The notes: a model not told the origin generated them from the letters alone. A DNA stretch of 64,000 bases from Fibrobacter sp. (GCA_017526585.1 JAFXRC010000043.1:62001-126000); one strand, 5' to 3'; counted from the first letter of the stretch, positions 17,932 to 31,543 are shown. Numbers and translations are program-made.

Positions 17932-19056
17932 CTATAAGCTGAAAGCCTTGCCCGAAAGCACCTTGCGCAGCGGGATCGAAAGCATGGTCTTCACGGTCAG
18001 CTTGTTGGTATTGATATCCTTCTTGTCGCCTTCGATGTCGAAGGCGAGCGTGCCGCCGTTCTTGTCGACGTCCAGGGTGACCTTGGCTCCCATGACGATA
18101 GGAACATTCAGGTCGTCATGACCTGCCGGGAATCCGCAGAGTACCGGAATGTCGTACTTCTTGAGGTACTTGGAGAGCATTTCTTCGGTGCTTTCGAAAT
18201 CCTGGTCCATGCCGGAGCTTACGAATTCGCCGAGAATCACGCCCTTCACGTTCTCCATGACGCCGTGGAGTTCGAGCGTGTTGAACATACGGTCGATGTT
18301 GTGCAGGGATTCGCCGACTTCTTCCATAAAGAGGATGATGCCGTCGCTTGTAAACACGTCGATGTCGCTTGCGCCGACGAGCGGGACGAAGGTTGCCATG
18401 TTGCCGCCCACGAGGACGCCTTCACCGTGGCCCTTCTGGTTGAACTTGTGCGACGGCACCTTGTAGGTGGGAACCGTTCCCTTGAGCAGGTCGCGCAGCA
18501 GGGTGCTGTTGTCGTCCTTGCCGGCGTTCTCGGCGATGAAGGAACTCATGGTGCCGTGGATGCTCATGACGCCGGCCTTGGTCTGCATGGCGTGCAGCGT
18601 GGTGATGTCGCTAAAGCCGATGAGCCACTTGGGGTTGTCCTTGATGAGCTGCTGGTCGATGAGGTCTACCAGCTGGATGGTGCCGTAGCCGCCGCGGTTG
18701 CAGAGGATGGCCTTGACGCTTGTGTCCTTGAGGGCTGCGATGAAGTCGTCGGCGCGTTCTTCGGCGGTGCCTGCGTACTTGCCTGCGTCGAGCTTGCTCA
18801 CATTCTTGCCGATGACGGGCTTGAAGCCCCATTCCTTGATGACGTCAGCCGTCTTCTCGATGTTGGAATCGGGTGTGGAATAAGACGGCGAAAGAAGTGC
18901 CACCTTGTCGCCTTTTTTCAGGAATGGCGGTGCGGTGCATTCTTCGATAGCGGAGGCGCTGCCTTCGTTTGTACCGATGCTTACGGAATCGTCGCTGCAG
19001 GCGGTCAGGAGGAGTGCGCTTGCAGAAAGACCGAGGAATAAGTTCTTAAAATTCAT
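17932..19056 (-). CDS. S66-family LD-carboxypeptidase-like lipoprotein
   Basis: S66 serine peptidases (LdcA/MccF group) trim peptidoglycan L,D-peptides or inactivate peptide-nucleotide toxins. GGGAGAAAT precedes ATG 19056. The signal sequence ends Leu-Leu-Thr-Ala-Cys-Ser, so this copy is lipid-anchored, whereas classic LdcA is cytoplasmic. The visible family pattern is KKGDKVALLSPS near the N-terminus, NRGGYGT, the nucleophile motif GFSDIT, and the later Glu (LFMEEVGE) and His (CGFPAGHD) regions. It has its own promoter and stands divergent from the SIMPL gene. Confidence 0.88.
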   Translation of the reverse strand: MNFKNLFLGLSASALLLTACSDDSVSIGTNEGSASAIEECTAPPFLKKGDKVALLSPSYSTPDSNIEKTADVIKEWGFKPVIGKNVSKLDAGKYAGTAEERADDFIAALKDTSVKAILCNRGGYGTIQLVDLIDQQLIKDNPKWLIGFSDITTLHAMQTKAGVMSIHGTMSSFIAENAGKDDNSTLLRDLLKGTVPTYKVPSHKFNQKGHGEGVLVGGNMATFVPLVGASDIDVFTSDGIILFMEEVGESLHNIDRMFNTLELHGVMENVKGVILGEFVSSGMDQDFESTEEMLSKYLKKYDIPVLCGFPAGHDDLNVPIVMGAKVTLDVDKNGGTLAFDIEGDKKDINTNKLTVKTMLSIPLRKVLSGKAFSL

Positions 19057-19081
19057 ATTTCTCCCTTTTAAAATTTTTGTG

Positions 19082-19110
19082 AATGTAGGATAAAAAACGG
19101 CGGTTGTCAA
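19082..19110 (-). promoter_or_regulatory. Promoter of the S66 peptidase gene
   Basis: On the - strand TTGACA (19110-19105) and TACATT (19087-19082) are separated by 17 bp. This is a canonical housekeeping-type promoter. Confidence 0.75.
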
Positions 19111-19183
19111 TAAAAATTGCCTAAATAGCCTCTATTGCATAGTTTCATCAAAATTATTGATTGAAATTATTAAAATTATGCAT

Positions 19184-19212
19184 TTGACAGTATTGTTTTG
19201 AGATTGTATATT
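19184..19212 (+). promoter_or_regulatory. Promoter of the SIMPL gene
   Basis: TTGACA (19184-19189), a 17-bp spacer and TATATT (19207-19212), with the start codon 46 bp further on. Confidence 0.8.
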
Positions 19213-19257
19213 AGGTTTAGAACAAAAGGGTACGTGGATGTACCAAAGGAGAATTTG

Positions 19258-19959
19258 ATGCAGAGTAGAATTAAGGAATCCGTTATTATTGCCCTTGCCA
19301 TTCTTGGTTTCGGTGTGTTGCTGTACGCGGCCATGATGCATGTGAAGGACCGCGACAGGGTCGTGGTGGTGCGCGGCCTAGCCGAACGCGAAGTGGCTGC
19401 GGACTTTGTCATCTGGCCCATTGTGTATAAGGAAGCGGGGAACGACCTGTCTGCCCTTTACGATGTGGTGCAGAACAAGACTGCGGCCCTTGAGAAGTTC
19501 CTGCAGGAAAACGGCGTCGAGAATGGCGAAATTAGTAAAGCTGCCCCCGATATCGTGGATACGGACAGTGAACTTTACGGCGGCGAGAAGCGCCCCTACC
19601 GTTATGTGGCGACGGTCGTGATGACGGTCGCGTCGAAAAACGTGGACAAGGTGCGTGCCCTCATGGGAAAGCAAGGTGAACTCCTAAAGCAGGGCATCGC
19701 CTTCAGCGAAGGGGACTACCGCTACCGTAAAGTCTATAGTTTCAACGCTCTCAACGAAATCAAGCCCGCGATGATCGACGAGGCGACCCAGAATGCTCGC
19801 GCTGCGGCACAGAAGTTTGCGGAAGATTCCGAAAGCAAGCTTGGCAAAATCAAGACCGCATCGCAGGGACAGTTCTCGGTCGAAGACCGCGACGAAAACA
19901 CGCCGCACATCAAGAAGGTTCGTGTGGTGACAAGCGTACAATACTTCTTGGAGGACTAA
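19258..19959 (+). CDS. SIMPL (DUF541) domain protein
   Basis: AAAGGAG lies 8 nt before ATG 19258. One N-terminal hydrophobic segment (about 8-28) anchors or exports the protein. The SIMPL domain follows, starting VVVVRGLAEREVAADF and ending VRVVTSVQYFLED. The family forms oligomeric periplasmic rings and has no agreed function. The 234-residue length is typical. It stands alone between the S66 gene and the GH141 gene and has a strong promoter of its own. Confidence 0.85.
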   Translation: MQSRIKESVIIALAILGFGVLLYAAMMHVKDRDRVVVVRGLAEREVAADFVIWPIVYKEAGNDLSALYDVVQNKTAALEKFLQENGVENGEISKAAPDIVDTDSELYGGEKRPYRYVATVVMTVASKNVDKVRALMGKQGELLKQGIAFSEGDYRYRKVYSFNALNEIKPAMIDEATQNARAAAQKFAEDSESKLGKIKTASQGQFSVEDRDENTPHIKKVRVVTSVQYFLED

Positions 19960-19997
19960 AATAAGGCCGATTTTTCGCCAAAAAAGAAATAGTGGCG

Positions 19998-20067
19998 TTG
20001 ACAAGTTGTCAACGAGAACTCCCTAAACGGGGGTTCTTTTTTTATGCGCAAAAGATATCTTTGAAAT
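19998..20067 (+). promoter_or_regulatory. Operator-promoter module of the GH141 gene
   Basis: A perfect dyad TTGACA-AGT-TGTCAA (19998-20012, extended by G/C to 17 bp) is centred at 20005. The -10-like TGAAAT at 20062-20067 lies 57 bp away and is followed by TGG. The -35 position is only a T-tract. Confidence 0.65.
20014..20043 (+). terminator. Terminator of the SIMPL gene
   Basis: AGAACTCCC pairs with GGGGGTTCT (loop TAAAC), followed by seven T residues. It lies between the operator and the -10 of the next gene. Confidence 0.85.
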
Positions 20068-20089
20068 TGGTGAAAAATGTGAGGTTTTT

Positions 20090-22714
20090 ATGAATTTCAG
20101 AAAAATTCTCTCTTTGGTTGGTTTTGGTTCGTTAACTTTTGCCGGCATGGCTGTGGCGGCTACCCAGGCGACTTTCTATGTGTCTCCTAGCGGAAACGAT
20201 GCTGCTAAGGGTACAAAAGATGCTCCCTTCAAGACGATTACGCAGGCCCAGAAGGCCGTGCGCACTATCAACGGCTCCATGACGGGCGACATCGAGGTGA
20301 TTCTCCGCGAAGGAACCTATGTACTTCCGTCTACAGTCAACTTCACCGAAGCCGACGGCGGTAAAGACGGCCACTACGTGCGTTATAAAGCGGCCGATGG
20401 CGAAAAGCCGCTCATTACCGGCGGCATGCAGATTACCGGCTGGACCATTCACGACGAGGCGAACAACATCTGGAAAGCCGAAGGCGTCGATGGCCGTTTC
20501 CGCCAGCTTTACGTGAACAACCGCAAGGCGGTTCGCGCTTGTTTCCCCAACGTGATTGCCGCAAACGAAAAGGGCAACGGCGGTTTCGACCATGACTTTG
20601 TGCGCCTCACGAAGGTAGACTCTTCGGGCCGCGCCTTTGATGTCTCTGCCGACTACGTCAAGAATATCAAGAACATCGAGGACGTCGAAATCCACCTGAT
20701 GATCGCCTGGTCCGAAAACATCTTGCGCCTGGAAAAGGCCCAGGTGAACGGCGGTACGGCAAAACTCATTCCCAAGGACCCTGAACGCACCAAGCTGTTC
20801 CACCGCGCATACCCCATGCTCGGCACCGCTTTCGCAAGCAATCCGCCCAAGCAGCAGGTTTTCTATCTCGAAAATTCCTACGACTTGATTGACGCTCCGG
20901 GTGAATGGTACCTGGACGAAAAAAATCAAACGCTTTACTACAAGCCCCGTGAAGGCGAAAGCATGGCGACTGCCCACGTGGTAGCGCCCCGCCTTAATAC
21001 CTTGTTCAGCGTTCTGGGTAAAGATACCAAGAACAAGGTGGGCTATATGAGCTTCGAAGGCCTGACCTTCGCCCATTCCAACTACACCCGCCCCAGCGAA
21101 GAAGGTTTCTTGGATTTGCAGGCAGCAAACTTCAATGTGGACGTGCTTGCGGATCCCGGTCGCGGAAACTGGGAAAAGCTGAACAGCAACAAGTTCTTGC
21201 TGTGGCGCCCCGATGCGGCTTTTCGTGTAGAAAATGCCCATCACTTTTTGGTGCAGGGCAACGTGTTCTCCCAGATTGCAGCTACGGGTCTCGATTTTGT
21301 TTCTGGCACCAATGATGACATGATCCAGGGTAACGCCTTCTTCGAAATCGGCGCTGCAGGCATTATGCTCGGCAAGTTCTATCAGGATTCCACCACCGAA
21401 ATCCATATCGCCTACAACCCCTCCGACAAGGACGAAATCAGTACCCGCGATACGGTCAAGAACAATCTGGTTACCAACGTGACTAATGAACACCAGGGTG
21501 CCGTAGGTATCGGCGCCGGTTACCCCCGCTATGTGGTGATCGAACATAACGAAATCTCTTACACTTATTATTCCGGTATTTCCATTGGCTTTGGCTGGAC
21601 AAAGGATCAAACCGCCATGACCAATAACCATGTGAACTGGAACGAAATTCACCATATTGCCCGCTTGCTTTGCGACTCCGGTCCGATCTACACCCTGTCT
21701 AACCAGGGTACCGGCAGCGAAATCCAGCACAACTATATCCACGATAACGGAACTTCCAAGTGGGCCGACTACTGGAACGTGCCCATTTACCTGGACGAAG
21801 GTTCTAGTGGCTTTACCGTGAAAGAAAACGTGTTCAAAAATTCTCCGGGTGGCGTGGGCCAGAATCAGGCCGGTCAGAATACCATTCAGCAGTCCGGTGA
21901 CTATTACAGCGCTGATGTTGTGAACAACGCTGGTATCGAAAAAGCATTCCAGTATATCCGTGACATTAAGGAAATTCCTCTCGCCGACTTTAACGGCGCC
22001 ATGGAACAGTCTCCGTACAAGGCCGTGTTCAGCATTCCGGGTGCCGTTCAGGCGGAAGACTATGACGAAGGCGGACAGAGCGTCTCGTTCAACGATAAGG
22101 ACTTTGTGAACGAAGGTAAAGTCTACCGCGAAGACGGCGTGGATGTCGTCGGCGTGGAATGTTCCGACTCCGCCGCTACCCAGGACTGCAAGGGCTATGC
22201 CGTTGGTTATACGCAGGCAGGCGAATGGCTTGAATACAGCGTGAATGTGATTCTTGCGAGCAAGTACGTGTTCCGCGCTCATGTGGCTAATGGACTTGAA
22301 GGGGGGAGTTTCCGCCTGTTCCTCGACGGCAAGGCAATTTCCGATACGATTGCGGTGCCGCAAACCGAAGATTGGAATACCTACGGCGATGTGGAAGGTG
22401 AAACTGTTGAACTCGAAAAGGGCGACCATGTGCTGCGAATCCTCTTCACGGGAAGCTACACGAATATCGACTGGATTCAGTTTGCTCTCACCAAGGATGA
22501 ACTTACGGGCATTAGGCATGTCACTTACAATGTGAACTTTATGCCTAGTGCAGATCGCTCACTCAAGGTTTACGGCGCAAATGGACGGCTCTTTGGTCGC
22601 GTCGAATACCACGCGGGTCTCTCCCTTTCCGAAACCTTGATGCAGGCGGGCTTTGCTAAGGGAATCTACCTGGTGCGTGGCCCCGGCAAGACTCTTCGCG
22701 TACAGGTGAAGTAA
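20090..22714 (+). CDS. Secreted right-handed beta-helix enzyme, GH141-like, with CBM6
   Basis: ATG 20090 follows TGAGG. A signal peptide ends near Val-Ala-Ala-Thr. The N-terminal pattern TFYVSPSGNDAAKGT and PFKTITQAQKAVR, followed by a beta-helix of about 600 residues, resembles GH141, whose known members include alpha-L-fucosidase acting on rhamnogalacturonan II and xylanase. CBM6 lies at about 645-800 (VQAEDYDEGG, GEWLEYSV). The last 70 residues form a T9SS-like tail (KVYGANGRLFGRV, FAKGIYLVRG). Other parallel beta-helix families (PL or GH120-like) remain possible. The neighbouring GH127 and GH95 genes favour side-chain removal. Confidence 0.75.
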   Translation: MNFRKILSLVGFGSLTFAGMAVAATQATFYVSPSGNDAAKGTKDAPFKTITQAQKAVRTINGSMTGDIEVILREGTYVLPSTVNFTEADGGKDGHYVRYKAADGEKPLITGGMQITGWTIHDEANNIWKAEGVDGRFRQLYVNNRKAVRACFPNVIAANEKGNGGFDHDFVRLTKVDSSGRAFDVSADYVKNIKNIEDVEIHLMIAWSENILRLEKAQVNGGTAKLIPKDPERTKLFHRAYPMLGTAFASNPPKQQVFYLENSYDLIDAPGEWYLDEKNQTLYYKPREGESMATAHVVAPRLNTLFSVLGKDTKNKVGYMSFEGLTFAHSNYTRPSEEGFLDLQAANFNVDVLADPGRGNWEKLNSNKFLLWRPDAAFRVENAHHFLVQGNVFSQIAATGLDFVSGTNDDMIQGNAFFEIGAAGIMLGKFYQDSTTEIHIAYNPSDKDEISTRDTVKNNLVTNVTNEHQGAVGIGAGYPRYVVIEHNEISYTYYSGISIGFGWTKDQTAMTNNHVNWNEIHHIARLLCDSGPIYTLSNQGTGSEIQHNYIHDNGTSKWADYWNVPIYLDEGSSGFTVKENVFKNSPGGVGQNQAGQNTIQQSGDYYSADVVNNAGIEKAFQYIRDIKEIPLADFNGAMEQSPYKAVFSIPGAVQAEDYDEGGQSVSFNDKDFVNEGKVYREDGVDVVGVECSDSAATQDCKGYAVGYTQAGEWLEYSVNVILASKYVFRAHVANGLEGGSFRLFLDGKAISDTIAVPQTEDWNTYGDVEGETVELEKGDHVLRILFTGSYTNIDWIQFALTKDELTGIRHVTYNVNFMPSADRSLKVYGANGRLFGRVEYHAGLSLSETLMQAGFAKGIYLVRGPGKTLRVQVK

Positions 22715-22717
22715 CCC

Positions 22718-22787
22718 TTGATAAAATATCAATGCAAAGTGACCGCGAATGCGGTCATTTTTGCGTATACGGGTTTAATTTTATAAT
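22718..22787 (+). promoter_or_regulatory. Operator-promoter module of the GH95 gene
   Basis: A perfect dyad TTGATA-AAA-TATCAA at 22718-22732 is centred at 22725. A consensus -10 TATAAT at 22782-22787 lies 57 bp downstream and is followed by GG. The -35 position reads TTTTGC. Confidence 0.65.
22740..22762 (+). terminator. Terminator of the GH141 gene
   Basis: TGACCGC (22740-22746) pairs with GCGGTCA (22751-22757), loop GAAT, followed by TTTTT. Confidence 0.9.
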
Positions 22788-22807
22788 GGTTTAAATTAGG
22801 AGTCATT

Positions 22808-25774
22808 ATGAAATCGCTAGGTGTAGTGTTTGGTTTCTTGGCGTGTGCGGCGGTGTTTGCTGTTGCAGCCGAAAATCCCCTGAAATTGTGGTACAATAGC
22901 GATGCGGGAACCTCGTTTACCGACGCTTTGCCTATAGGCAACGGCTACATGGGCGGCATTGTCTACGGTGGCGTTGCAAAAGACATTATCGGCCTGAACG
23001 AAAGTACCGTCTGGTCGGGCGGCCCTGGCGACAACAACAAGCAGGGGGCGGCAAGCCACCTGAAAGACGTGCGCGATGCCATGTTCCGTGGCGACTACCG
23101 CACGGCGGAATCTATCGTGTCTAACTATATGATTGGCCCTGGCCCGGCAAGCTTTCAGCCGGTGGGCGACCTGGTGATTACCACGTCGCATTCGGGCGCT
23201 ACCAATTACCGTCGCGAACTCGACCTCAAAACCGCTATCGCGAAGACGACGTATACGGCAGGCGGCGTCAACTACACCCGCGAATATTTTGCAAGCTACC
23301 CGGACCATGTGATTGTGGTGCGCCTCACGGCCGACAAGAGCGGCTCGGTGAGCTTTGGCGCCACCATGACGACTCCGCACCGCAGCAACAGCATGTCCAG
23401 CAGCGGTAACACGCTCGTTTACGATGTCACGGTGAATTCCATCAAGTTCCAGAATCGCTTGAACGTGGTGGCTGACGGCGGCACGGTTTCGGTCGCGAAC
23501 GGCAAAATCAACGTGCAGGGCGCAAATTCTGCAATGCTCGTGCTCACCACGGCTACGAACTTCAAGTCTTATAACGATGTCTCGGGCAACCCGGGTGCAA
23601 TCGCCTCCGAGATTATGTCGAAGGTCGCAAAAAAATCTTACGATGACTTGCTAGCCGCGCACCTCAAGGATTACCAGACGATTTTCAATCGCGTCTCTTT
23701 GAACTTGGGTGAACCTGACAAGAGCGCAGGCGACATTACCAGCACTCGCGTCAAGAATTTCAATTCCACGAATGACCCCTCCTTGGTGGAACTGCATTAC
23801 CAGTTCGGCCGCTACTTGCTGATTTCGAGCTCGCGCAAGGGTGGCCAGCCCGCCAACTTGCAGGGCATTTGGAACAAGGACACGAACCCGGTTTGGGGCA
23901 GCAAGTACACCACGAACATTAACCTCGAAATGAACTACTGGCCGGTAGAGACGGCGAACCTCGGCGAATGCGTGTGGCCGCTCATCGACAAAATCAAGAG
24001 CATGGTGCCGCAGGGCGAAAAGACGGCCAAGGTGCACTGGGGCGTAGACGAAGGCTGGGTGGAACACCACAATACCGACCTCTGGAACCGTACCGCTCCG
24101 ATCGATGGCGCGTGGGGCTTGTGGCCGACGGGTGCCGGCTGGCTCAGCACGCACTTGTGGGAACATTTCTTGTTCAACCCGACTGACAAGGCTTACTTGC
24201 AAGACGTTTATTCTACCATGAAGGGTGCTGCTTTGTTCTTCGTGAATAGCCTGGTTGAAGAGCCCGAAACCGGCCACAAGTACTTGGTGACTGCTCCGAG
24301 TGATTCTCCGGAAAATGACCACGGCGGTTACAATGTTTGCTTTGGCCCGACCATGGATAACCAGATTATCCGCGACGTGCTGAATTACACCATTGAGGCG
24401 TCCAAGATTCTGGGCGTCGACGAAGAGGCCCGCGCCAAGATGGAAGCGGTGGTAAAGCGCCTGCCGCCTACAAAGACGGGTAAGTACGGCCAGATTACGG
24501 AATGGCTGCAGGATTGGGATGACCCGAACAACAAGAACCGCCATATTTCGCACCTGTACGGCCTTTTCCCGAGCGCGCAGATTACGCCCGAAGAAACTCC
24601 CGACTTGATCAAGGGCGCAGGCGTTACGCTCAAGCAGCGCGGCGACGATGCGACCGGCTGGTCGCTTGCCTGGAAAATCAATTTCTGGGCCCGCATGCAC
24701 GATGGCGATCACGCTTACACCATGATTCGCATGCTGCTGACGCCGAACAAGACTTACAATAATTTGTTCGATTCCCACCCGCCGTTCCAGATTGACGGTA
24801 ACTTCGGTGCGGTCTCGGGCGTGAACGAAATGCTCATGCAGAGCCATAACGGCAGAATCAACTTGTTGCCGGCATTGCCTTCGCAGTGGAAAGATGGTAG
24901 CATCAAGGGAATTCGCGCCCGCGGCGGTTTCGAAATCGATTCCATGGCCTGGAAGGGTGGCAAGCTCACTTATGTGGCCATCAAGTCCGATGTGGGCCAG
25001 ACGCTGAACATTGTGAATGGTTCTAACAAGTTCACCACGACGACGGTGCCGGGCAAGGTTTACGAATTCGACGGCAACCTCAAACTCACGAATCAGCCGT
25101 TCGAACCGGTCACGCTCCCGGGCAAGCTCGAAGCCGAAAGCTACACCGCCATGGATGGCGTGCAGATTGAGCCCGACGAAGAAGGCGTGCCGAATCTCGG
25201 CTGGATTAACGATGGCGACTACAGCGAATACCTGGTGAAGGTTCCGACTGCTGGCGCCTACACGCTTACCGCCCGCGTGGCAAGCGCTGCCGAAGAAAAG
25301 TCGACCATTACGGTGAGCGATTCTACGGGCAAGGTTCTGGCAACGCTTACGGTGGATCCCGCAAAGACCAAGGGTTGGAACGACTGGTACGAAACTTCGA
25401 CCGCAATCGAATTGCCCAAGGGCGAACAAAAACTCAAGTTCGTTTACTCGGGCACCACAGACTTCTTGATGAATGTCGACTGGTACAATTTCAAGAGTGA
25501 CCCGACGGCAATTCCGACGGTGGCTCGCATGGCAAGCGCGCTCTCGGTTCGCCAGGTGTCGATGGCCCGCGCTTCGGTGGCCCTGATGGTGAATACCGAC
25601 GGCGATTATGAAGTGCGCCTGTATACGGCGAACGGCAACATGGTGACCAAACGGCAGGGTAGCGGTAATTCCCTGGTGGAATTCGGCAAGAATGGCCGCC
25701 TGCTGCAAGGGACCTACATTGCGGTTGTCAAGAGCGGAAACCTGCAAAAAACGCTAAAAATCAAGGCTTATTGA
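22808..25774 (+). CDS. Secreted GH95 alpha-L-fucosidase/alpha-L-galactosidase
   Basis: TTAGGAGTCATT precedes ATG 22808, and a signal peptide ends near Ala-Val-Ala-Ala. The GH95 N-terminal domain shows DALPIGNGYMGG and LNESTVWSGGPGD. The catalytic barrel contains NINLEMNYWPVE (about 378-389, the paired Asn residues) and FQIDGNFG with Asp at about 663, the expected base. GH95 enzymes remove alpha-1,2-linked L-fucose or L-galactose by inversion. A CBM6/35-like domain follows (about 770-900, KLEAESYT, GDYSEYLVKV, VDWYNF), then a T9SS-like tail (RLYTANGNMV, GTYIAVV). Whether fucose or galactose is cleaved cannot be read from the sequence. Confidence 0.9.
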   Translation: MKSLGVVFGFLACAAVFAVAAENPLKLWYNSDAGTSFTDALPIGNGYMGGIVYGGVAKDIIGLNESTVWSGGPGDNNKQGAASHLKDVRDAMFRGDYRTAESIVSNYMIGPGPASFQPVGDLVITTSHSGATNYRRELDLKTAIAKTTYTAGGVNYTREYFASYPDHVIVVRLTADKSGSVSFGATMTTPHRSNSMSSSGNTLVYDVTVNSIKFQNRLNVVADGGTVSVANGKINVQGANSAMLVLTTATNFKSYNDVSGNPGAIASEIMSKVAKKSYDDLLAAHLKDYQTIFNRVSLNLGEPDKSAGDITSTRVKNFNSTNDPSLVELHYQFGRYLLISSSRKGGQPANLQGIWNKDTNPVWGSKYTTNINLEMNYWPVETANLGECVWPLIDKIKSMVPQGEKTAKVHWGVDEGWVEHHNTDLWNRTAPIDGAWGLWPTGAGWLSTHLWEHFLFNPTDKAYLQDVYSTMKGAALFFVNSLVEEPETGHKYLVTAPSDSPENDHGGYNVCFGPTMDNQIIRDVLNYTIEASKILGVDEEARAKMEAVVKRLPPTKTGKYGQITEWLQDWDDPNNKNRHISHLYGLFPSAQITPEETPDLIKGAGVTLKQRGDDATGWSLAWKINFWARMHDGDHAYTMIRMLLTPNKTYNNLFDSHPPFQIDGNFGAVSGVNEMLMQSHNGRINLLPALPSQWKDGSIKGIRARGGFEIDSMAWKGGKLTYVAIKSDVGQTLNIVNGSNKFTTTTVPGKVYEFDGNLKLTNQPFEPVTLPGKLEAESYTAMDGVQIEPDEEGVPNLGWINDGDYSEYLVKVPTAGAYTLTARVASAAEEKSTITVSDSTGKVLATLTVDPAKTKGWNDWYETSTAIELPKGEQKLKFVYSGTTDFLMNVDWYNFKSDPTAIPTVARMASALSVRQVSMARASVALMVNTDGDYEVRLYTANGNMVTKRQGSGNSLVEFGKNGRLLQGTYIAVVKSGNLQKTLKIKAY

Positions 25775-25840
25775 TAACTTGTCCACGCGAAATGCCCTTT
25801 TGCGTGGATTTTTGCCCATTTTGGGGGCTAATTTTAGAAG
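25771..25840 (+). promoter_or_regulatory. Operator-promoter module of the GH43 gene
   Basis: TTGATA-ACT-TGTCCA at 25771-25785 has centre 25778; each arm is a consensus variant found elsewhere here. The -10-like TAGAAG at 25835-25840 lies exactly 57 bp downstream and is followed by GG. The operator overlaps the GH95 stop codon. Confidence 0.5.
25782..25813 (+). terminator. Terminator of the GH95 gene
   Basis: TCCACGC (25782-25788) pairs with GCGTGGA (25802-25808); the loop can extend the stem with AAA/TTT. TTTTT follows. Confidence 0.85.
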
Positions 25841-25886
25841 GGTGAGTTATAAAAATCGCTCCGGTGGGGGCGTAAAGGGATGTTAT

Positions 25887-27956
25887 ATGATGTTTGCGAA
25901 GAGTATTAAGGCGGCTGTCGCCTTGGTTGGTTTCGGGCTTTGCACGCAGGCAATGGCCGAAAATCCGCTTATCCAGACATATTATTCTCCGGACCCGGCG
26001 CCTGTCGTGTTCGGCGATACGCTTTGCACCTATTCCGGCAACGACGAGGGCGGTAGCTTCTTCACGATGCACGGCTGGCGCGTATCGTGCACCACGGATA
26101 TGGTGAACTGGACCGACATGAATACCCTCATTTTGGAAGCGGGTGACTTTAACGGTTCTGCCAAGAAAAACGGCGACTGGGCTTCTCAATGCATTCGCCG
26201 TAACGACAAGTACTATTATTACGTGACCGTGGAATCCACCCGCGGTGGCCGCGCCGTTAACGTGGCCGTGTCCGACAAGAAGGAAGGCCCCTTCAAGGAC
26301 GCCCTGAACGGCAAGCACCTGGCGGGCCCCAATTGGGACTACATCGACCCCACCGTATTTATTGACGACGATGGCCAGGCATGGCTCTACTGGGGTAACC
26401 CGAAGCTCTATTACTGCCCCCTCAAGGAGAACATGATTGAATGCGCAAGCGAAATCAAGGTCTCCGATATGAGCACCTTTAACGGCAAGTATACCGAAGG
26501 CCCGTGGATTCACAAGCGCGGCAAGAAGTATTACATGATTTACGCTGCCGGTGGCATTCCCGAATCCATTGACTATTCCTGGAGTGATTCCCCGACGGGT
26601 CCCTGGACCTACAAGGGAGTCATTATGCCGAGTAGCGAACCGGGTTCCGCGTTCACCGTCCACTCCGGCATTGTCGACTTTAAGGGCCGCAGCTTCTTCT
26701 TCTATCACAACCAGAAAAACGTGAAGGGTGGCGGCTACAGCCGTTCTACCGCAATTGAAGAATTCACCTGGAATGCCGACGGTACCATTCCCACTATCCG
26801 CGCCACCAACAATGGCGTCGTGAAGCCCATCAAGAATCTTGACCCGTTCGTGCGCGTGGAAGCCGAAACCAAGTCCTGGGTGGGCGGCATGACTGTCAAT
26901 ACGTCGGGCGGCTACACCATCATCGAGCATGTCGGTGCCGAATACGGCAATGTTTTCCTCACCAAGATGAACAGCGGATTCTACACGAAGGTGCGTTCTG
27001 TTGACATGGGCGACGGTGCCGACCGCATTATCGTTTGCACCAGGGGTAACGGCGGTAAGCTTGAACTCCATGCCGGTTCCGAAAACGGCGCACTCCTTGC
27101 GTCCATGAATATCCCGTCTAGTTCTGCTTGGGAAGAACATACCTTCGATGTGACCGATGCCGCCGGTGTCGATGACTTGTTCTTTGTGGTAAAGCAGGGC
27201 GGTTTCGATTTTGACTACTGGTACATGGAAAGCGAAAAGACTGCTGTGCCGCAGACGGCCTACAAGGGCTCAGCCGCTACGGTTCCGGGCAAGATCGAGG
27301 CCGAAAATTACGACGAAGGCGGACACAACAAGGCCTTCTACGACAACGACCGCGAAAACCAGGGCAAGGCCTACCGCGAAGACGAAGTCGACGTGGTTGA
27401 CATTAGCGACTCCAAGTGCGGTGACGCAGCCTGCATGGGTTACGCCATCGGTTACACGAATGATGGCGAATGGGTAGAATACACCATCAATGTCGCGGCC
27501 GACGCCAAGTACGACATTACCGCAAACGTGGCTACCGCATTCGAAACTTCTGCGATGCAGTTGTTCATTGACGACAAGGAAATCACCGAATCGGTGGTTG
27601 CCCCGAAGGTTGACAGCGTATGGACTACCTATAAGGTCATTGATGTCGGTTCCGTGGAACTCAAGAAGGGCGAACATGTGCTCAAGCTCCTGATTACGGG
27701 CGCCTACCTGAACGTGGACTGGATTCAGTTTGTCGATCCGAGCAATCCGAATATGGCGATTTCTCGCACCGTGCACATGGAACCGCATGCGAGTGCATCA
27801 TTCAATGTGTTTGGTGCGACGGGTAAGTTCCTCGGACGCGTCGAAAATACGGGCGCGAACATGGCCGCAACCCTTAAAAATGCTGGGTTTGCAAACGGCA
27901 TGTACATTTTGCGCTCCGTCGGTCTGAACAAGACTCTCCGCGTGCAAGTGAAGTAA
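25887..27956 (+). CDS. Secreted GH43 arabinofuranosidase/xylosidase-type enzyme with CBM6
   Basis: AAAGGGATG precedes ATG 25887 (or 25890), and a signal peptide ends near Gln-Ala-Met-Ala. The five-bladed propeller shows the GH43 acids: Asp in PDPAPVVFGD near the N-terminus, Asp in YIDPTVFIDDDG (about 152-163) and Glu in YTEGPWIHKRGKKYYM (about 205-220). A second beta-sandwich follows (about 320-460). CBM6 then spans about 470-615 (IEAENYDEGG, GEWVEYTI, VDWIQF), and a T9SS-like tail has NVFGATGKFLGRV and MYILRSVG. The enzyme most likely trims arabinose or xylose from arabinoxylan. Confidence 0.88.
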   Translation: MMFAKSIKAAVALVGFGLCTQAMAENPLIQTYYSPDPAPVVFGDTLCTYSGNDEGGSFFTMHGWRVSCTTDMVNWTDMNTLILEAGDFNGSAKKNGDWASQCIRRNDKYYYYVTVESTRGGRAVNVAVSDKKEGPFKDALNGKHLAGPNWDYIDPTVFIDDDGQAWLYWGNPKLYYCPLKENMIECASEIKVSDMSTFNGKYTEGPWIHKRGKKYYMIYAAGGIPESIDYSWSDSPTGPWTYKGVIMPSSEPGSAFTVHSGIVDFKGRSFFFYHNQKNVKGGGYSRSTAIEEFTWNADGTIPTIRATNNGVVKPIKNLDPFVRVEAETKSWVGGMTVNTSGGYTIIEHVGAEYGNVFLTKMNSGFYTKVRSVDMGDGADRIIVCTRGNGGKLELHAGSENGALLASMNIPSSSAWEEHTFDVTDAAGVDDLFFVVKQGGFDFDYWYMESEKTAVPQTAYKGSAATVPGKIEAENYDEGGHNKAFYDNDRENQGKAYREDEVDVVDISDSKCGDAACMGYAIGYTNDGEWVEYTINVAADAKYDITANVATAFETSAMQLFIDDKEITESVVAPKVDSVWTTYKVIDVGSVELKKGEHVLKLLITGAYLNVDWIQFVDPSNPNMAISRTVHMEPHASASFNVFGATGKFLGRVENTGANMAATLKNAGFANGMYILRSVGLNKTLRVQVK

Positions 27957-27963
27957 ACAAGCG

Positions 27964-31543
<3,580 letters not shown>
